A stretch of 47,607 nucleotides of DNA from Firmicutes bacterium CAG:555 (lineage in GTDB: Bacteria; Bacillota; Clostridia; Oscillospirales; Oscillospiraceae), in the NCBI GenBank assembly GCA_000431075.1, contig HF986910.1, positions 25,241-72,847 of the forward strand, read 5' to 3'. The translations under genes were made by a program, and so were the position numbers. Below the pieces are notes generated by a model. It was not told the origin of the DNA and ran no database searches. It saw nothing but the letters and a program-made list of their open reading frames with translations. Of the stretch, positions 23,275-32,091 are shown piece by piece; position 1 is the stretch's first letter; each line of letters starts with the position of its first letter.

Positions 23275-23291
23275 TTACCGGGGGCTGTACC

Positions 23292-23786
23292 ATGGCATTT
23301 TTGGATAACTTTAAAAACGCACTTCGTCCGTATGACGATGATGACTATATAGAAAACGAGGCTACCGAGGAGGAGACCGCCGCATTTGAGCCCGTGGCCG
23401 AGCCGCAGCCCGCTCCCGCTCAGGAGGAGTACTCCGAGCCCAAGCCCAAGTTCGGCAAGAAGGAGCACAGAGCCTACGCCGCTCCGCAGCCGGCCCCCGC
23501 TCCCGAAAAGGCGAGGATGCGCCTTATGCTCATCACGCCCACGGAGTTTGACGAGGCCGCCGAGATAGCCGATAATCTCAAGGATCGCCGTGCGGTGCTG
23601 ATGAATGTCGAAAAAACCGATAACGAGACCGCCCGCAGACTTATTGACTTTTTGTCCGGTGTGGTGTACGCTCTCGGCGGAAAGATAATGCGCATATCCG
23701 CACAGGCATATGTGCTCACGCCTACGAATGTCGACCTTGTCGGCGAAGGCATGGCAGATCTCGAAAGCGCAGGTCTGTATTTCTGA
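23292..23786 (+). CDS. sepF: Cell division protein SepF
   Basis: The 164-residue protein has a short amphipathic N-terminus (membrane anchor, MAFLDNFKNAL), an acidic and Pro/Ala-rich linker (20-75) and the SepF (DUF552) domain, with MLITPTEFDEAAEIADNLKDRRAVLMNVEKTDNETARRLIDFLSG. SepF bundles FtsZ filaments and links them to the membrane. CGGGGG-type ribosome site precedes the ATG. The usual ylmG and ylmH genes between sepF and divIVA are missing here. Confidence 0.95.
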   Translation: MAFLDNFKNALRPYDDDDYIENEATEEETAAFEPVAEPQPAPAQEEYSEPKPKFGKKEHRAYAAPQPAPAPEKARMRLMLITPTEFDEAAEIADNLKDRRAVLMNVEKTDNETARRLIDFLSGVVYALGGKIMRISAQAYVLTPTNVDLVGEGMADLESAGLYF

Positions 23787-23833
23787 TTTCATAAAAACGC
23801 AGCTTGTCCCAAATTAGAAAGGTGGATTTAGAT

Positions 23834-24418
23834 ATGATCACTCATCAGGATATCCGTGAAAAGAGCTTTGATAACGCAAAGGCCGTGTTCGGCGGCTACG
23901 ACATGGGCGCAGTCGAGGATTATCTCGACGATGTCGCCGATGCCTTTGAGGCTCTGCAGAAGGAAAATTCCGCTCTCAAGACCAAGATGAAAATTTTGGT
24001 TGACAAGATAGAGGAGTACCGTACCAACGAGGACGCACTCAACCGTTCCATTCTGTCGGCTCAGAAGCTGAGCGTTCAGATAGAGAGCGACGCACGCTCC
24101 CGTGCCGCCACCATCGTTTCCGAGGCGGAGACTAAGGCCGCTTCCATTCTGGGCAGCATTGATGAGCGAATAGCTACCGAGGAGAACCGTCTGCAGCAGG
24201 CTAAGATATCCGCTGCGAAGTTCCTCGATCAGGCACGCACACTTTGCCAGGACCAGCTCAATAAGCTCGACCTTATCGCCGCTTCCAACACCGTTGGCGC
24301 AGCGGCCTCCGATAAGGACAGCGTACGAATACCTCAGGAGAACAATGCACCTGCCGCCGATAAATCTGCTTTTGATGCCGGCAATACTCAGGTATTTTCG
24401 TTCTCTAAGGACAACTGA
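23834..24418 (+). CDS. divIVA: DivIVA domain protein
   Basis: The start at 23834 follows AGAAAGGTGG, giving 194 residues. The N-terminal DivIVA domain (MITHQDIREKSFDNAKAVFGGYDMGAVEDYLDDV) is followed by a long coiled coil (about 36-150) rich in heptad Leu, Ala and Glu. The C-terminal tail is probably disordered. Such proteins sense negative membrane curvature at poles and septa and recruit division or sporulation factors. It lies 47 nt after sepF and ends before a strong terminator. Confidence 0.93.
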   Translation: MITHQDIREKSFDNAKAVFGGYDMGAVEDYLDDVADAFEALQKENSALKTKMKILVDKIEEYRTNEDALNRSILSAQKLSVQIESDARSRAATIVSEAETKAASILGSIDERIATEENRLQQAKISAAKFLDQARTLCQDQLNKLDLIAASNTVGAAASDKDSVRIPQENNAPAADKSAFDAGNTQVFSFSKDN

Positions 24419-24437
24419 GTTTTTTCGATTGCTCGGC

Positions 24438-24483
24438 AAAAAGGCGTGCAGAGGATGCATTTCATCCCTTAGCACGCTTTTTT
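24438..24483 (+). terminator. Terminator between divIVA and ileS
   Basis: GCGTGC (24444-24449) with GCACGC (24472-24477), an inner GGATG/CATCC hairpin, an A run before and six T after. It separates the division block from ileS. There is no T-box specifier or T-box consensus sequence in the 154-bp gap, although ileS genes of Firmicutes often have one. Confidence 0.8.
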
Positions 24484-24572
24484 GCGTTTTAATCGACAGG
24501 AGACAAACAGCCTGTCGGTGTTTCCGATACTGAACAGAAAGAGAAAAAGAACAACATCTGGAGGAGTAAACA

Positions 24573-27371
24573 ATGGCACAGAAATACGATTTGACCCTGA
24601 ATCTTCCCAAGACCGATTTCCCCATGAGAGCCGGCCTTCCCAAGCGTGAGCCGGACATGCTCAAGCACTGGGAGGAGCTCGATATTTACAACGAAATGCT
24701 CAAGAAAAACGAAGGCAAGCCGCTGTTCAACCTGCATGACGGCCCTCCGTTCTCCAACGGCAACATCCATATGGGTCACGCCCTTAACAAGTCCATCAAG
24801 GACTTCATCACCCGCTCTTACGCAATGCGCGGCTACTACACGCCCTACATCCCCGGCTGGGATAACCACGGCATGCCTATCGAAAGCGCCATCATCAAGG
24901 AGCAGAAGCTCAATCACAAGGCAATGAGCGTTGCCGACTTCCGCTCCGCCTGCGAGGCCTACGCCGAGAAGTATATCGGCATCCAGATGGAGGGCTTCAA
25001 GCGTCTGGGCGTTATCGGCGACTGGGAGCACCCGTACAAGACCATGAACAAGGGCTTCGAGGCAGACGAGGTGCGTGTGTTCGGCAAGATGTATAAAAAC
25101 GGCCACATCTACAAGGGCCTCAAGCCCGTTTACTGGTGCGCACATGACGAGACCGCACTGGCCGAGGCCGAGATCGAGTATCAGGACGACCCGTGCACGA
25201 CCGTGTATGTTAAGTTTGCCATGAACGACGACCTCGGCAAGCTTTCGCACCTTGATAAGTCGAAGCTTTACTTCATCATCTGGACGACCACCATCTGGAC
25301 GCTGCCCGGCAACCTTGCTATCGCCCTGCACCCGGACGAGAGCTACGCCATCGTTAAGGCCGCTAACGGCGAAATGTACATCGTCGCCGAGGCGCTCGTC
25401 GAGAAGGTCATGAAGGTCGGCGGTATCGACGAGTACGAGATCGTCGAGACCCACTCCGGCAGCTTCTTTGAAAATATGCTCGCTTCGCATCCGTTCCTGC
25501 CCAAGACCAGCCGTTTGGTGCTGGCCGACTATGTCACCATGGACTCCGGCACAGGCTGCGTCCACACCGCACCCGGCTTCGGTGCAGACGACTATCTGAC
25601 CTGCAAGCGCTACGGCATGGACATGGTCGTCCCCGTTGACGATCAGGGCAGACACACCGATTATGCCGGCAAGTACGCCGGTCTCAAGACCGATGAGTCT
25701 AACCCCATCATCTTAAACGACATGAGAGACAGCGGCGTTCTGTTCGCCTCCGAGGATATCGTCCACAGCTACCCGCACTGCTGGAGATGCAAGCACCCGA
25801 TCATCTTCCGTGCCACTCCGCAGTGGTTCTGCTCGGTTGACAGCTTCAAGGAGGAGGCCGTCAAGGCATGCGAAAATGTCCGCTGGCTGCCGGCATGGGG
25901 TCAGGATCGCATGGCATCGATGATCCGTGAGCGTGCCGACTGGTGCATCTCCCGTCAGCGCCGCTGGGGTCTGCCCATCCCCGTTTTCTACTGCTCGGAC
26001 TGCGGCAAGCCCGTCTGCACCGACGAGAGCATCGAGTCCGTTGCCGCTATCTTCGAGGAGCACGGCTCGAACGCATGGTTTGAGCGTGAGGCCGAGGAGC
26101 TTCTGCCGCAGGGCTTCAAGTGCCCGCACTGCGGCGGTACCCACTTCACCAAGGAGACCGACACGCTCGACGGTTGGTTCGACTCAGGCTCCACCCACTT
26201 TGCCGCAATGAAGCGTGACCAGGGCTTCTGGCCTGCAAACATGTACATGGAGGGCGGCGACCAGTACCGTGGCTGGTTCCAGTCGTCTCTGCTCGTTGCC
26301 GTCGGCGCACTGGGCATGGGCGCACCGTACAAGGAGTGCCTGACCCACGGCTGGACGGTCGACGGCGAGGGTCGTGCAATGCACAAGTCCCTCGGCAACG
26401 GCGTTGACCCCGCCGACATCGTCAAGGAGTTCGGCGCAGATATGATCCGCCTGTGGGCAGGCTCGGCCGACTACCATGTCGATGTGCGCTGCTCCAAGGA
26501 GATCTTCAAGCAGCTTTCGCAGAACTACCTCAAGTTCCGCAACACCGCCCGCTACTGCCTCGGCAACCTTGACGGCTTCGACGCAAACGACCTCGTTAAG
26601 CCCGAGGATATGCTGGAGCTTGACAAATGGGCAATGACCAAGCTCAACAAGCTCATCGAGAAGGCCGCCGCCGCATATGACGATTACGAGTTCCATGTGG
26701 TGTCGCACCTTATCAACGACTTCTGCGTCGTCGAGCTTTCAAACTTCTATCTCGACATCATCAAGGACAGGCTCTACTGCGAGGAGCGTGACGGTCTCAA
26801 GCGCCGCAGCGCACAGACCGCTCTGTACCTCATCCTCGACACCATGACCAAGATGTTCGCCCCCATCCTCGCATTCACCTGCGACGAGATCTGGCTTGCG
26901 ATGCCGCACCGTGAGGGCGACGATGTCCGCAATGTCGTGCTCAACGAGATGAACAAGCCCTTCACCGAGTACGCTCTCGACGATGACGAGATGGCAAAGT
27001 GGGACGCACTCATCTCCGTGAGAAACGATGTGAACGGCGTTCTGGAGGCTGCCCGTGGTGCAAAGCGAATCGGCAAGCCCCTTGAGGCTTCCGTCACCCT
27101 GCACGCAAAGGGCGCAAGCAAGCAGACCGTTGAGCGCATCTCCGACATGAACCTGAGCGAGCTGTTCATCGTGTCCGAGTGCCTTATCTCCGACGAGGAC
27201 GAGCATGATCCCGAGGCCGTTGTCGGCGACGGCAGCTACAACAGCGGCCTGACCGTTTCCGTCAAGGAAGCGCCGGGCACCAAGTGCCCCCGCTGCTGGA
27301 TGCACTCTACAAAGGCCGATCCCGAGACCGGACTGTGCCCCCGCTGCGCGGCAGTCGTTGCAAAACTGTAA
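24573..27371 (+). CDS. ileS: Isoleucyl-tRNA synthetase
   Basis: The 932-residue enzyme charges tRNA(Ile). It is a class I synthetase with NGNIHMGHAL (the HIGH signature) at about 65-74, a large editing domain (about 200-400) and a C-terminal zinc-binding domain (CPRCWMHS, CPRCAAVV). The KMSKS loop reads AMHKSLGN, so its first Lys and the Ser are replaced while the catalytic second Lys stays. The ATG follows GGAGG. It lies after a terminator and before lspA and is probably transcribed alone or with lspA. Confidence 0.97.
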   Translation: MAQKYDLTLNLPKTDFPMRAGLPKREPDMLKHWEELDIYNEMLKKNEGKPLFNLHDGPPFSNGNIHMGHALNKSIKDFITRSYAMRGYYTPYIPGWDNHGMPIESAIIKEQKLNHKAMSVADFRSACEAYAEKYIGIQMEGFKRLGVIGDWEHPYKTMNKGFEADEVRVFGKMYKNGHIYKGLKPVYWCAHDETALAEAEIEYQDDPCTTVYVKFAMNDDLGKLSHLDKSKLYFIIWTTTIWTLPGNLAIALHPDESYAIVKAANGEMYIVAEALVEKVMKVGGIDEYEIVETHSGSFFENMLASHPFLPKTSRLVLADYVTMDSGTGCVHTAPGFGADDYLTCKRYGMDMVVPVDDQGRHTDYAGKYAGLKTDESNPIILNDMRDSGVLFASEDIVHSYPHCWRCKHPIIFRATPQWFCSVDSFKEEAVKACENVRWLPAWGQDRMASMIRERADWCISRQRRWGLPIPVFYCSDCGKPVCTDESIESVAAIFEEHGSNAWFEREAEELLPQGFKCPHCGGTHFTKETDTLDGWFDSGSTHFAAMKRDQGFWPANMYMEGGDQYRGWFQSSLLVAVGALGMGAPYKECLTHGWTVDGEGRAMHKSLGNGVDPADIVKEFGADMIRLWAGSADYHVDVRCSKEIFKQLSQNYLKFRNTARYCLGNLDGFDANDLVKPEDMLELDKWAMTKLNKLIEKAAAAYDDYEFHVVSHLINDFCVVELSNFYLDIIKDRLYCEERDGLKRRSAQTALYLILDTMTKMFAPILAFTCDEIWLAMPHREGDDVRNVVLNEMNKPFTEYALDDDEMAKWDALISVRNDVNGVLEAARGAKRIGKPLEASVTLHAKGASKQTVERISDMNLSELFIVSECLISDEDEHDPEAVVGDGSYNSGLTVSVKEAPGTKCPRCWMHSTKADPETGLCPRCAAVVAKL

Positions 27372-27383
27372 AATATATGTTGA

Positions 27384-27443
27384 AATAGGGACAGCAGAAC
27401 GCTGTCCCTATTGACTATTTGAGCTTTTTGGTGCAAAATAGTC
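27384..27443 (+). other. Two adjacent perfect hairpins between ileS and lspA
   Basis: AATAGGGACAGC (27384-27395) pairs with GCTGTCCCTATT (27401-27412, 12 bp, 5-nt loop). Directly after it GACTATTT (27413-27420) pairs with AAATAGTC (27436-27443), with a loop containing TTTTT. The first may be the ileS terminator although no T run follows it. Confidence 0.55.
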
Positions 27444-27469
27444 TATATATACCCTAAAGGTGAAAAGAT

Positions 27470-28357
27470 ATGTTATATGCAATAATAGCCGCAATAATTT
27501 TAATAGGCGACCAGTGGCTGAAATACTGGGTCACGGTGAACATCACGCTTTCAACGGGCGAGGCTGCGCTCATCCCGGGCGTTGTGAAGCTCGTCAACAT
27601 CCATAACAACGGAGCGGCGTTTGGCCTTCTGGGCGACGCAGCGTATGCACGCTGGCTGTTCCTCGGCGTTGCCGCACTGTTCGTAATCGTCATCATCGTC
27701 GTGCTGGCAAAGCACATGTTCAAGTCCCGCTTTGCAAACTGGTGCGCCGTGCTGGCGCTTGCCGGCGCCGTGGGCAACTGCATCGACCGTGCGCTGTACG
27801 GCTATGTGGTGGACATGTTCAAGGTCGAGTTTATGGACTTTGCCGTTTTCAATGTCGCCGACATTTTCCTTGTCCTCGCTTGCTTTGCGTTTATAATCTA
27901 CCTCATCGTTGATATCTTCAAGGGCGGCAGGTCCGATGACGATGACGACGACGAGGAGGAAGAAAAGCCGAGAAGAAGCGAGCGCAAGGCAGAGCCCAAG
28001 CCCGAGCGCAAGGCAGAGGCCAAGGCAGAAACCAAGCTTGAGAAGAAGGCCAAAAAGCCCGTGACGGACGACAAGTACGATGTCTCCGGCATCGAGACGC
28101 TGTCGTTTGAGTTCCCCGACACGGCGACACCGCTGGTATCGGACGACAAGGCCGACGAGGGCGATTTTTGGGAGTCGTTCAAGTTTGAGCTGAGAAACGG
28201 CGACACGGACGAGCAGCCCAAGGCAAAGCCGCAGACGGCAAAGCCCGCACCCAAGCCGCAGCCGACGGCCAAGCCCAAGCCCGCTGCACCCAAGCCCAAG
28301 GCGAAATCGTCCGAGTACGATCTTGATTCGATCCTGGCGGAGTTCAAGGACTTATAA
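27470..28357 (+). CDS. lspA: Lipoprotein signal peptidase II with long charged C-terminal extension
   Basis: Residues 1-150 are a complete LspA: four membrane helices, an NNGAAFG motif and the two catalytic aspartates in GNCIDR (D106) and FNVADIF (D131). It cleaves prolipoprotein signal peptides, such as those of the two lipoproteins encoded at 32572 and 33205. The remaining 144 residues are not part of the family: a D/E run (155-165), Lys/Pro/Ala-rich repeats (AKPKPAAPKPKAK) and a C-terminal YDLDSILAEFKDL. This cytoplasmic tail is probably disordered. AAAGGTG precedes the ATG; the stop codon overlaps the next start. Confidence 0.93.
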   Translation: MLYAIIAAIILIGDQWLKYWVTVNITLSTGEAALIPGVVKLVNIHNNGAAFGLLGDAAYARWLFLGVAALFVIVIIVVLAKHMFKSRFANWCAVLALAGAVGNCIDRALYGYVVDMFKVEFMDFAVFNVADIFLVLACFAFIIYLIVDIFKGGRSDDDDDDEEEEKPRRSERKAEPKPERKAEAKAETKLEKKAKKPVTDDKYDVSGIETLSFEFPDTATPLVSDDKADEGDFWESFKFELRNGDTDEQPKAKPQTAKPAPKPQPTAKPKPAAPKPKAKSSEYDLDSILAEFKDL

Positions 28358-29274
28358 TGGAAATTATCGAAATTATTGCACAGGAGAGCGGCGAGCGTAT
28401 CGACGCTCTCCTTGCACGCTCGGAAGATAGCCTCACCCGCTCGGCGGCGCAGAAGCTGCTGGACGCAGGAAAGGTTTGCGTGAACGGAAAAGCGGTAAGG
28501 AAAAATTACAAGTGCCAAAGCGGCGACACGGTGCGGTTTAGTCTCCCCGAGCCGGAGGAAACGGAGCTTATTGCGCAGGATATCCCGCTCGATGTGGTGT
28601 TTGAGGATAACGATGTCATCGTCATAAACAAGCCCAGGGGCATGGTGGTGCATCCGGCGGCCGGGCACCCGGACGGAACTTTAGTCAACGCCCTCATGCA
28701 CTATTGCGGCGACACGCTCTCCGGCATCGGCGGCGAGAAGCGCCCCGGCATCGTCCACCGCATCGACAAGGACACCTCGGGACTGCTCATCGTTGCGAAA
28801 AACGACCTTGCGCACCTCGGCCTTTCCGAGCAGCTGAAGGACCGCAGCCTGTCAAGAGTGTACGAGGCCGTGGTCAAGGGCAGATTGCGTGAGGACAGCG
28901 GAACGATAGACGCCCCCATCGGCAGACACCCCACCGACCGCAAGCGCATGGCGGTGACGGATAAAAACTCCCGAAGCGCCGTGACGCACTGGGAGGTCAT
29001 CGCCCGCTACAACGGCTACACGCATGTAAGATGCCGCCTTGAGACCGGCAGAACGCATCAGATCAGAGTTCACATGGCGCACATCGGTCACCCGCTGCTC
29101 GGCGACTTCACCTACGGCGCACCGTGCCCCGAAAAGGGGCTTGTCGGCCAGTGCCTGCACGCCCGTGAGCTTAAATTCATCCACCCCCGCACCGGCGAGC
29201 CTGTGCACCTCACAACCGCCCTCCCCGAATATTTTGAAGAAGTGCTTTCCCGCTTGGGAAATCCTATCGGATAA
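28357..29274 (+). CDS. RluD-family pseudouridine synthase
   Basis: The 305-residue enzyme isomerises uridines in RNA, most likely 23S rRNA. An N-terminal S4 RNA-binding domain (about 12-75) precedes the RluA/RluD catalytic domain with HRIDKDTSGLL, which holds the catalytic Asp, and a C-terminal RTHQIRVH motif. The start codon overlaps the lspA stop codon (TAATG), so the two are translationally coupled. This lspA-rluD order is common in Firmicutes. The exact target uridine cannot be told. Confidence 0.95.
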   Translation: MEIIEIIAQESGERIDALLARSEDSLTRSAAQKLLDAGKVCVNGKAVRKNYKCQSGDTVRFSLPEPEETELIAQDIPLDVVFEDNDVIVINKPRGMVVHPAAGHPDGTLVNALMHYCGDTLSGIGGEKRPGIVHRIDKDTSGLLIVAKNDLAHLGLSEQLKDRSLSRVYEAVVKGRLREDSGTIDAPIGRHPTDRKRMAVTDKNSRSAVTHWEVIARYNGYTHVRCRLETGRTHQIRVHMAHIGHPLLGDFTYGAPCPEKGLVGQCLHARELKFIHPRTGEPVHLTTALPEYFEEVLSRLGNPIG

Positions 29275-29311
29275 AAAAAGTAAGCTGTTCAAACGAACAG
29301 CTTACTTTTTT
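29274..29311. terminator. Bidirectional rho-independent terminator
   Basis: Perfect 17-bp stem (29274-29290 with 29295-29311) with an AAAC loop, A run before and T run after. It serves both rluD and the converging small gene, whose stop codon lies inside it. Confidence 0.92.
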
Positions 29312-29555
29312 AATAATTGTTACTTGCAAACTCAAATACCTTTGAAATCGCCGGAGCAAAAGTAACGATAAGTCCGACGGAAGTCCAGATAAATGTCTTT
29401 AAATACTCCTTAACTGTCTTGCCTTCCAGTGTGTTTTTTATGCATTGCATCACTCCATACAGTGTTGCCGGAATGATGAAAATGCCAAACATCACCGTGG
29501 GTGTCGCCAGAACCTCCCAAAAAGTAGTCAGCGCCCTAAAAACTACTTCATCCAT
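29310..29555 (-). CDS. Small hypothetical membrane protein
   Basis: The ATG at 29555 follows GGAGG by 8 nt, giving 81 residues; an in-frame start further upstream has no ribosome site. It has two hydrophobic segments (about 14-37 and 53-72) joined by a short charged loop (KNTLEGKTVKEYLKT). It is AT-richer than its neighbours and isolated, ending in a shared terminator. I do not recognise the family. The topology would suit a small pilin-like, holin-like or stress peptide, none supported by motifs. Confidence 0.7.
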   Translation of the reverse strand: MDEVVFRALTTFWEVLATPTVMFGIFIIPATLYGVMQCIKNTLEGKTVKEYLKTFIWTSVGLIVTFAPAISKVFEFASNNY

Positions 29556-29646
29556 AATGTGTACCTCCGTTAGAAACCGACAATACCAACTGCTTGCCTT
29601 ACACTTCACAATCTACATGATATTGTCGGTTTTGTCAACATTTGTT

Positions 29647-30216
29647 TTACAATATGATCGGCTGCAATTGCCTGCCCTCAAGCGCCGCCTCTATCGCATC
29701 GGGCAGCAGCGCAAAGTCCGAGGCGAGGGAGTAGGGCTTTTTGGTGAAGTCGTCCTGTTTGTACGGCACGAGGTAGACATTTTTGCGGTTAAAAAGCGCC
29801 GCTATGTTCGGGGCAGAGCCGGTCAGACCGTCATTTGTCGAAAATGCGATGACGAGCGGCTTGCCGTTTCTTAAATGCGCCTTGGCGGCCATGGTGACGG
29901 CGGTGTCGGTCACGCCGTGAGCGAGCTTCGCCATGGTGTTTCCCGTGCAGGGGGCGATGACTAATGCGTCCATGGGCGTACTCGGTCCAAGGGGCTCGGC
30001 GTCCGCTATCGTGCACACGGGCGCACGGCCGGTAATGTCAAAAAGCCGCTTTTTGAAGCTTGCGGCAGTGCCGAAGCGGCTGTCGGTACTCGCCGCCGTC
30101 TCGCTCATGATAGGCACGATATCGTAGCGCTCGCACAGCGTGCCCAGCACGCCGAACAGCTTTTCATAGGTGCAGTAAGAGCCGCACAGCGCAAGCCCTA
30201 TGCGTTTTTTATTCAT
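29647..30216 (-). CDS. dpaB: Dipicolinate synthase subunit B
   Basis: The 189-residue flavoprotein-like subunit (SpoVFB) has the Rossmann-like GLALCGSYCTYEK start, DALVIAPCTGNTMAKLAHGVTD and LVIAFSTNDGLTGSAPNI motifs shared with phosphopantothenoylcysteine-decarboxylase-type proteins. With DpaA it makes dipicolinic acid in the mother cell for the spore core. Its start lies inside the 3' end of dpaA (8-nt overlap), so translation is coupled. Its presence is the main sign that the organism sporulates. Confidence 0.93.
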   Translation of the reverse strand: MNKKRIGLALCGSYCTYEKLFGVLGTLCERYDIVPIMSETAASTDSRFGTAASFKKRLFDITGRAPVCTIADAEPLGPSTPMDALVIAPCTGNTMAKLAHGVTDTAVTMAAKAHLRNGKPLVIAFSTNDGLTGSAPNIAALFNRKNVYLVPYKQDDFTKKPYSLASDFALLPDAIEAALEGRQLQPIIL

Positions 30217-31048
30217 GTCCTTCCTCCCTTATGATACTCATGACCGCATTAAAAACGAGCCGTGCCGCCGACTCGGGCGCATACCGCCCGGGAAGTCCGG
30301 GTGCGGCAAGGTACCGCAGTCCCATGCGCTCGGCGTCGGCTTTATCTATCCCCGGCGCTGACGCTAATTCGAGCATGAGGCAGCTTTTCTTGAACCCCTC
30401 GAGCGTGGGTATCACCGCCGCCGGAGCGGTGTTTATGACGGCATCGAAGGCGGCATACAGCGCCGTGTCCGTCGGCTTCATTGCGTGCAGACCCATGCCC
30501 TCGGCAAGCGCACGGGACTCGACATTTTTCGACATTACCGTCGTTTTGGCGTCCAGTCCCTTTAGCTTGTGCGCCAGGAGCCTGCCGATGCGCCCGTAGC
30601 CGACGACGAGCACATTCGTGTCGAAAATTGTCGAAGATAAATTCTCCGTCAGCAGCGACACCGCCCCCTCGGCGGTGACATTGGCGTTGCCGAGCGTGAA
30701 CTCCGGCCGGGTCATGACATCCCGCAGACGCAGGTGCGCCCCCGCATTCCGCAGCTTCGGCGAAATCTTTCCGCCGCACACGAGCGTGTCGGGCGCAAGC
30801 TTCGACAAAATTTCCGACAAATCGTGCGTTTTTTCGGCAAACGGAGCGTTCAGCGTGCCGGATATCCTGCCCTCTGCCGGCAGCGGCAGCACCACGCAGT
30901 CGGCGCTTTCGACAGTTTTCGACATTTTGGCTCCCTCGGGGAGCTTCGCTTTTTCGAGCGCAAAGCAGCGCACGCCATGCCCTGCATCCACGAGCATTTT
31001 TGCAAGGCACACAAGGCGCTCATCGCCGCCTATTATCAAAAAATTCAT
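30209..31048 (-). CDS. dpaA: Dipicolinate synthase subunit A
   Basis: The 279-residue NAD(P)-dependent subunit (SpoVFA) has an N-terminal FLIIGGDERLVCLAKML domain and a second Rossmann fold, NVLVVGYGRIGRLLAHKL (about 147-164), reducing the cyclised dihydroxy-tetrahydropicolinate intermediate to dipicolinate. The ATG at 31048 lies 7 nt after GAGAGG; a GTG one codon upstream is also possible. It is the first gene of a two-gene operon diverging from thyA. Confidence 0.92.
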   Translation of the reverse strand: MNFLIIGGDERLVCLAKMLVDAGHGVRCFALEKAKLPEGAKMSKTVESADCVVLPLPAEGRISGTLNAPFAEKTHDLSEILSKLAPDTLVCGGKISPKLRNAGAHLRLRDVMTRPEFTLGNANVTAEGAVSLLTENLSSTIFDTNVLVVGYGRIGRLLAHKLKGLDAKTTVMSKNVESRALAEGMGLHAMKPTDTALYAAFDAVINTAPAAVIPTLEGFKKSCLMLELASAPGIDKADAERMGLRYLAAPGLPGRYAPESAARLVFNAVMSIIREEGHE

Positions 31049-31100
31049 CACATCACCTCTCCCGTCATTTTATTCTGTTGTGCAGCAGTCGGTGAGTGTG

Positions 31101-31130
31101 GTATAATAACCGCCGAAGCGGTTATTATAC
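31101..31130. promoter_or_regulatory. Perfect palindrome containing two opposed -10 boxes
   Basis: GTATAATAACCGC (31101-31113) and GCGGTTATTATAC (31118-31130) are 13-bp perfect arms with a CGAA loop. TATAAT is present on each strand. A weak TTGTGC (18-bp spacer) fits the rightward -10 for thyA. It sits in the divergent dpaA-thyA gap, and may be a dual promoter or operator. Confidence 0.5.
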
Positions 31131-31151
31131 ATTTTTATCGCCGTTTCTCTC

Positions 31152-31218
31152 TCCGGCTTTGCCGGAAACCGAAAAACATGGCTAAATTATGCCAGTTCGC
31201 TTCGCTTCATGGCATAAT
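31152..31218 (+). other. thyA leader hairpins
   Basis: TCCGGC/GCCGGA (31152-31166) is followed by ATTATGCCA (31186-31194) with TGGCATAAT (31210-31218), 9-bp perfect arms and a 15-nt loop of repeated TTCGC. They lie between the palindromic promoter region and the thyA ribosome site. No T run follows. Confidence 0.45.
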
Positions 31219-31251
31219 AGTGATTTGATAATTTTAATTAGAGGTATCAAA

Positions 31252-32082
31252 ATGAGCAGAGCAGACGAAATTTTTATCAGTAACTGCAAGGATATTCTTG
31301 AAAATGGCGTGTGGGACACCGACCTCAAGGTCCGCCCGAGATGGGATGACGGCGAGAGTGCGCACACGGTGAAAAAGTTCGGGATAGTTAACCGCTACGA
31401 CCTTTCCGAGGAGTTTCCCATCCTCACCGTCCGCCGCACCTACTGGAAGTCGGCGATAGACGAGCTGCTGTGGATATGGCAGAAGAAAAGCAACAATGTG
31501 CACGACTTAAAAAGCCATGTCTGGGACGCCTGGGCGGACGAGAACGGCTCCATCGGCAAGGCCTACGGCTATCAGCTTGGCGTGAAGCACCGCTACCCCG
31601 AGGGCGAGATGGATCAGGTCGACAGAGTGCTGTTTGACCTCAAGCATAACCCCGCATCGAGGCGCATCATGACCAATATCTACAACCACGCAGACCTCAG
31701 CGAGATGGCGCTGTACCCCTGCGCATACTCGATGACCTTCAATGTCACGGGAAACAGGCTCAACGCCATACTCAATCAGCGCTCGCAGGATATGCTCACG
31801 GCGAACAACTGGAATGTCGTGCAGTACGCTGCGCTGACCTGCATGCTGGCGCAGGTGTCGGGACTTGAGCCGGGCGAGTTTATGCATGTCATCGCCGACG
31901 CTCACATTTACGACCGCCATGTTCCGCTCGTGCAGGAGATAATCGCAAACGAGCCCAAGCCCGCTCCACGGTTTGTGATAGACCCCGCCGTCGACGATTT
32001 TTACAGGTTCACCGTCGATAGCTTCAGAATGGAAAACTACGAGTTTTCCGACTTCAACAAGAAAATTCCCGTCGCGATCTGA
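31252..32082 (+). CDS. thyA: Thymidylate synthase (ThyA type)
   Basis: The start at 31252 follows AGAGGTATC, giving 276 residues. The enzyme methylates dUMP using methylenetetrahydrofolate. The nucleophile is Cys157 in LYPCAYS, the phosphate-binding Arg-Ser is QRSQD (177-178), Asn188 contacts the pyrimidine, and the C-terminus KIPVAI closes the site. The usual His after the cysteine is Ala158, and the normal LGxPFN loop reads LTANNWN, placing it in a divergent ThyA branch. It is followed after 9 nt by its partner dfrA. Confidence 0.92.
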   Translation: MSRADEIFISNCKDILENGVWDTDLKVRPRWDDGESAHTVKKFGIVNRYDLSEEFPILTVRRTYWKSAIDELLWIWQKKSNNVHDLKSHVWDAWADENGSIGKAYGYQLGVKHRYPEGEMDQVDRVLFDLKHNPASRRIMTNIYNHADLSEMALYPCAYSMTFNVTGNRLNAILNQRSQDMLTANNWNVVQYAALTCMLAQVSGLEPGEFMHVIADAHIYDRHVPLVQEIIANEPKPAPRFVIDPAVDDFYRFTVDSFRMENYEFSDFNKKIPVAI

Positions 32083-32091
32083 GGTGATAAC

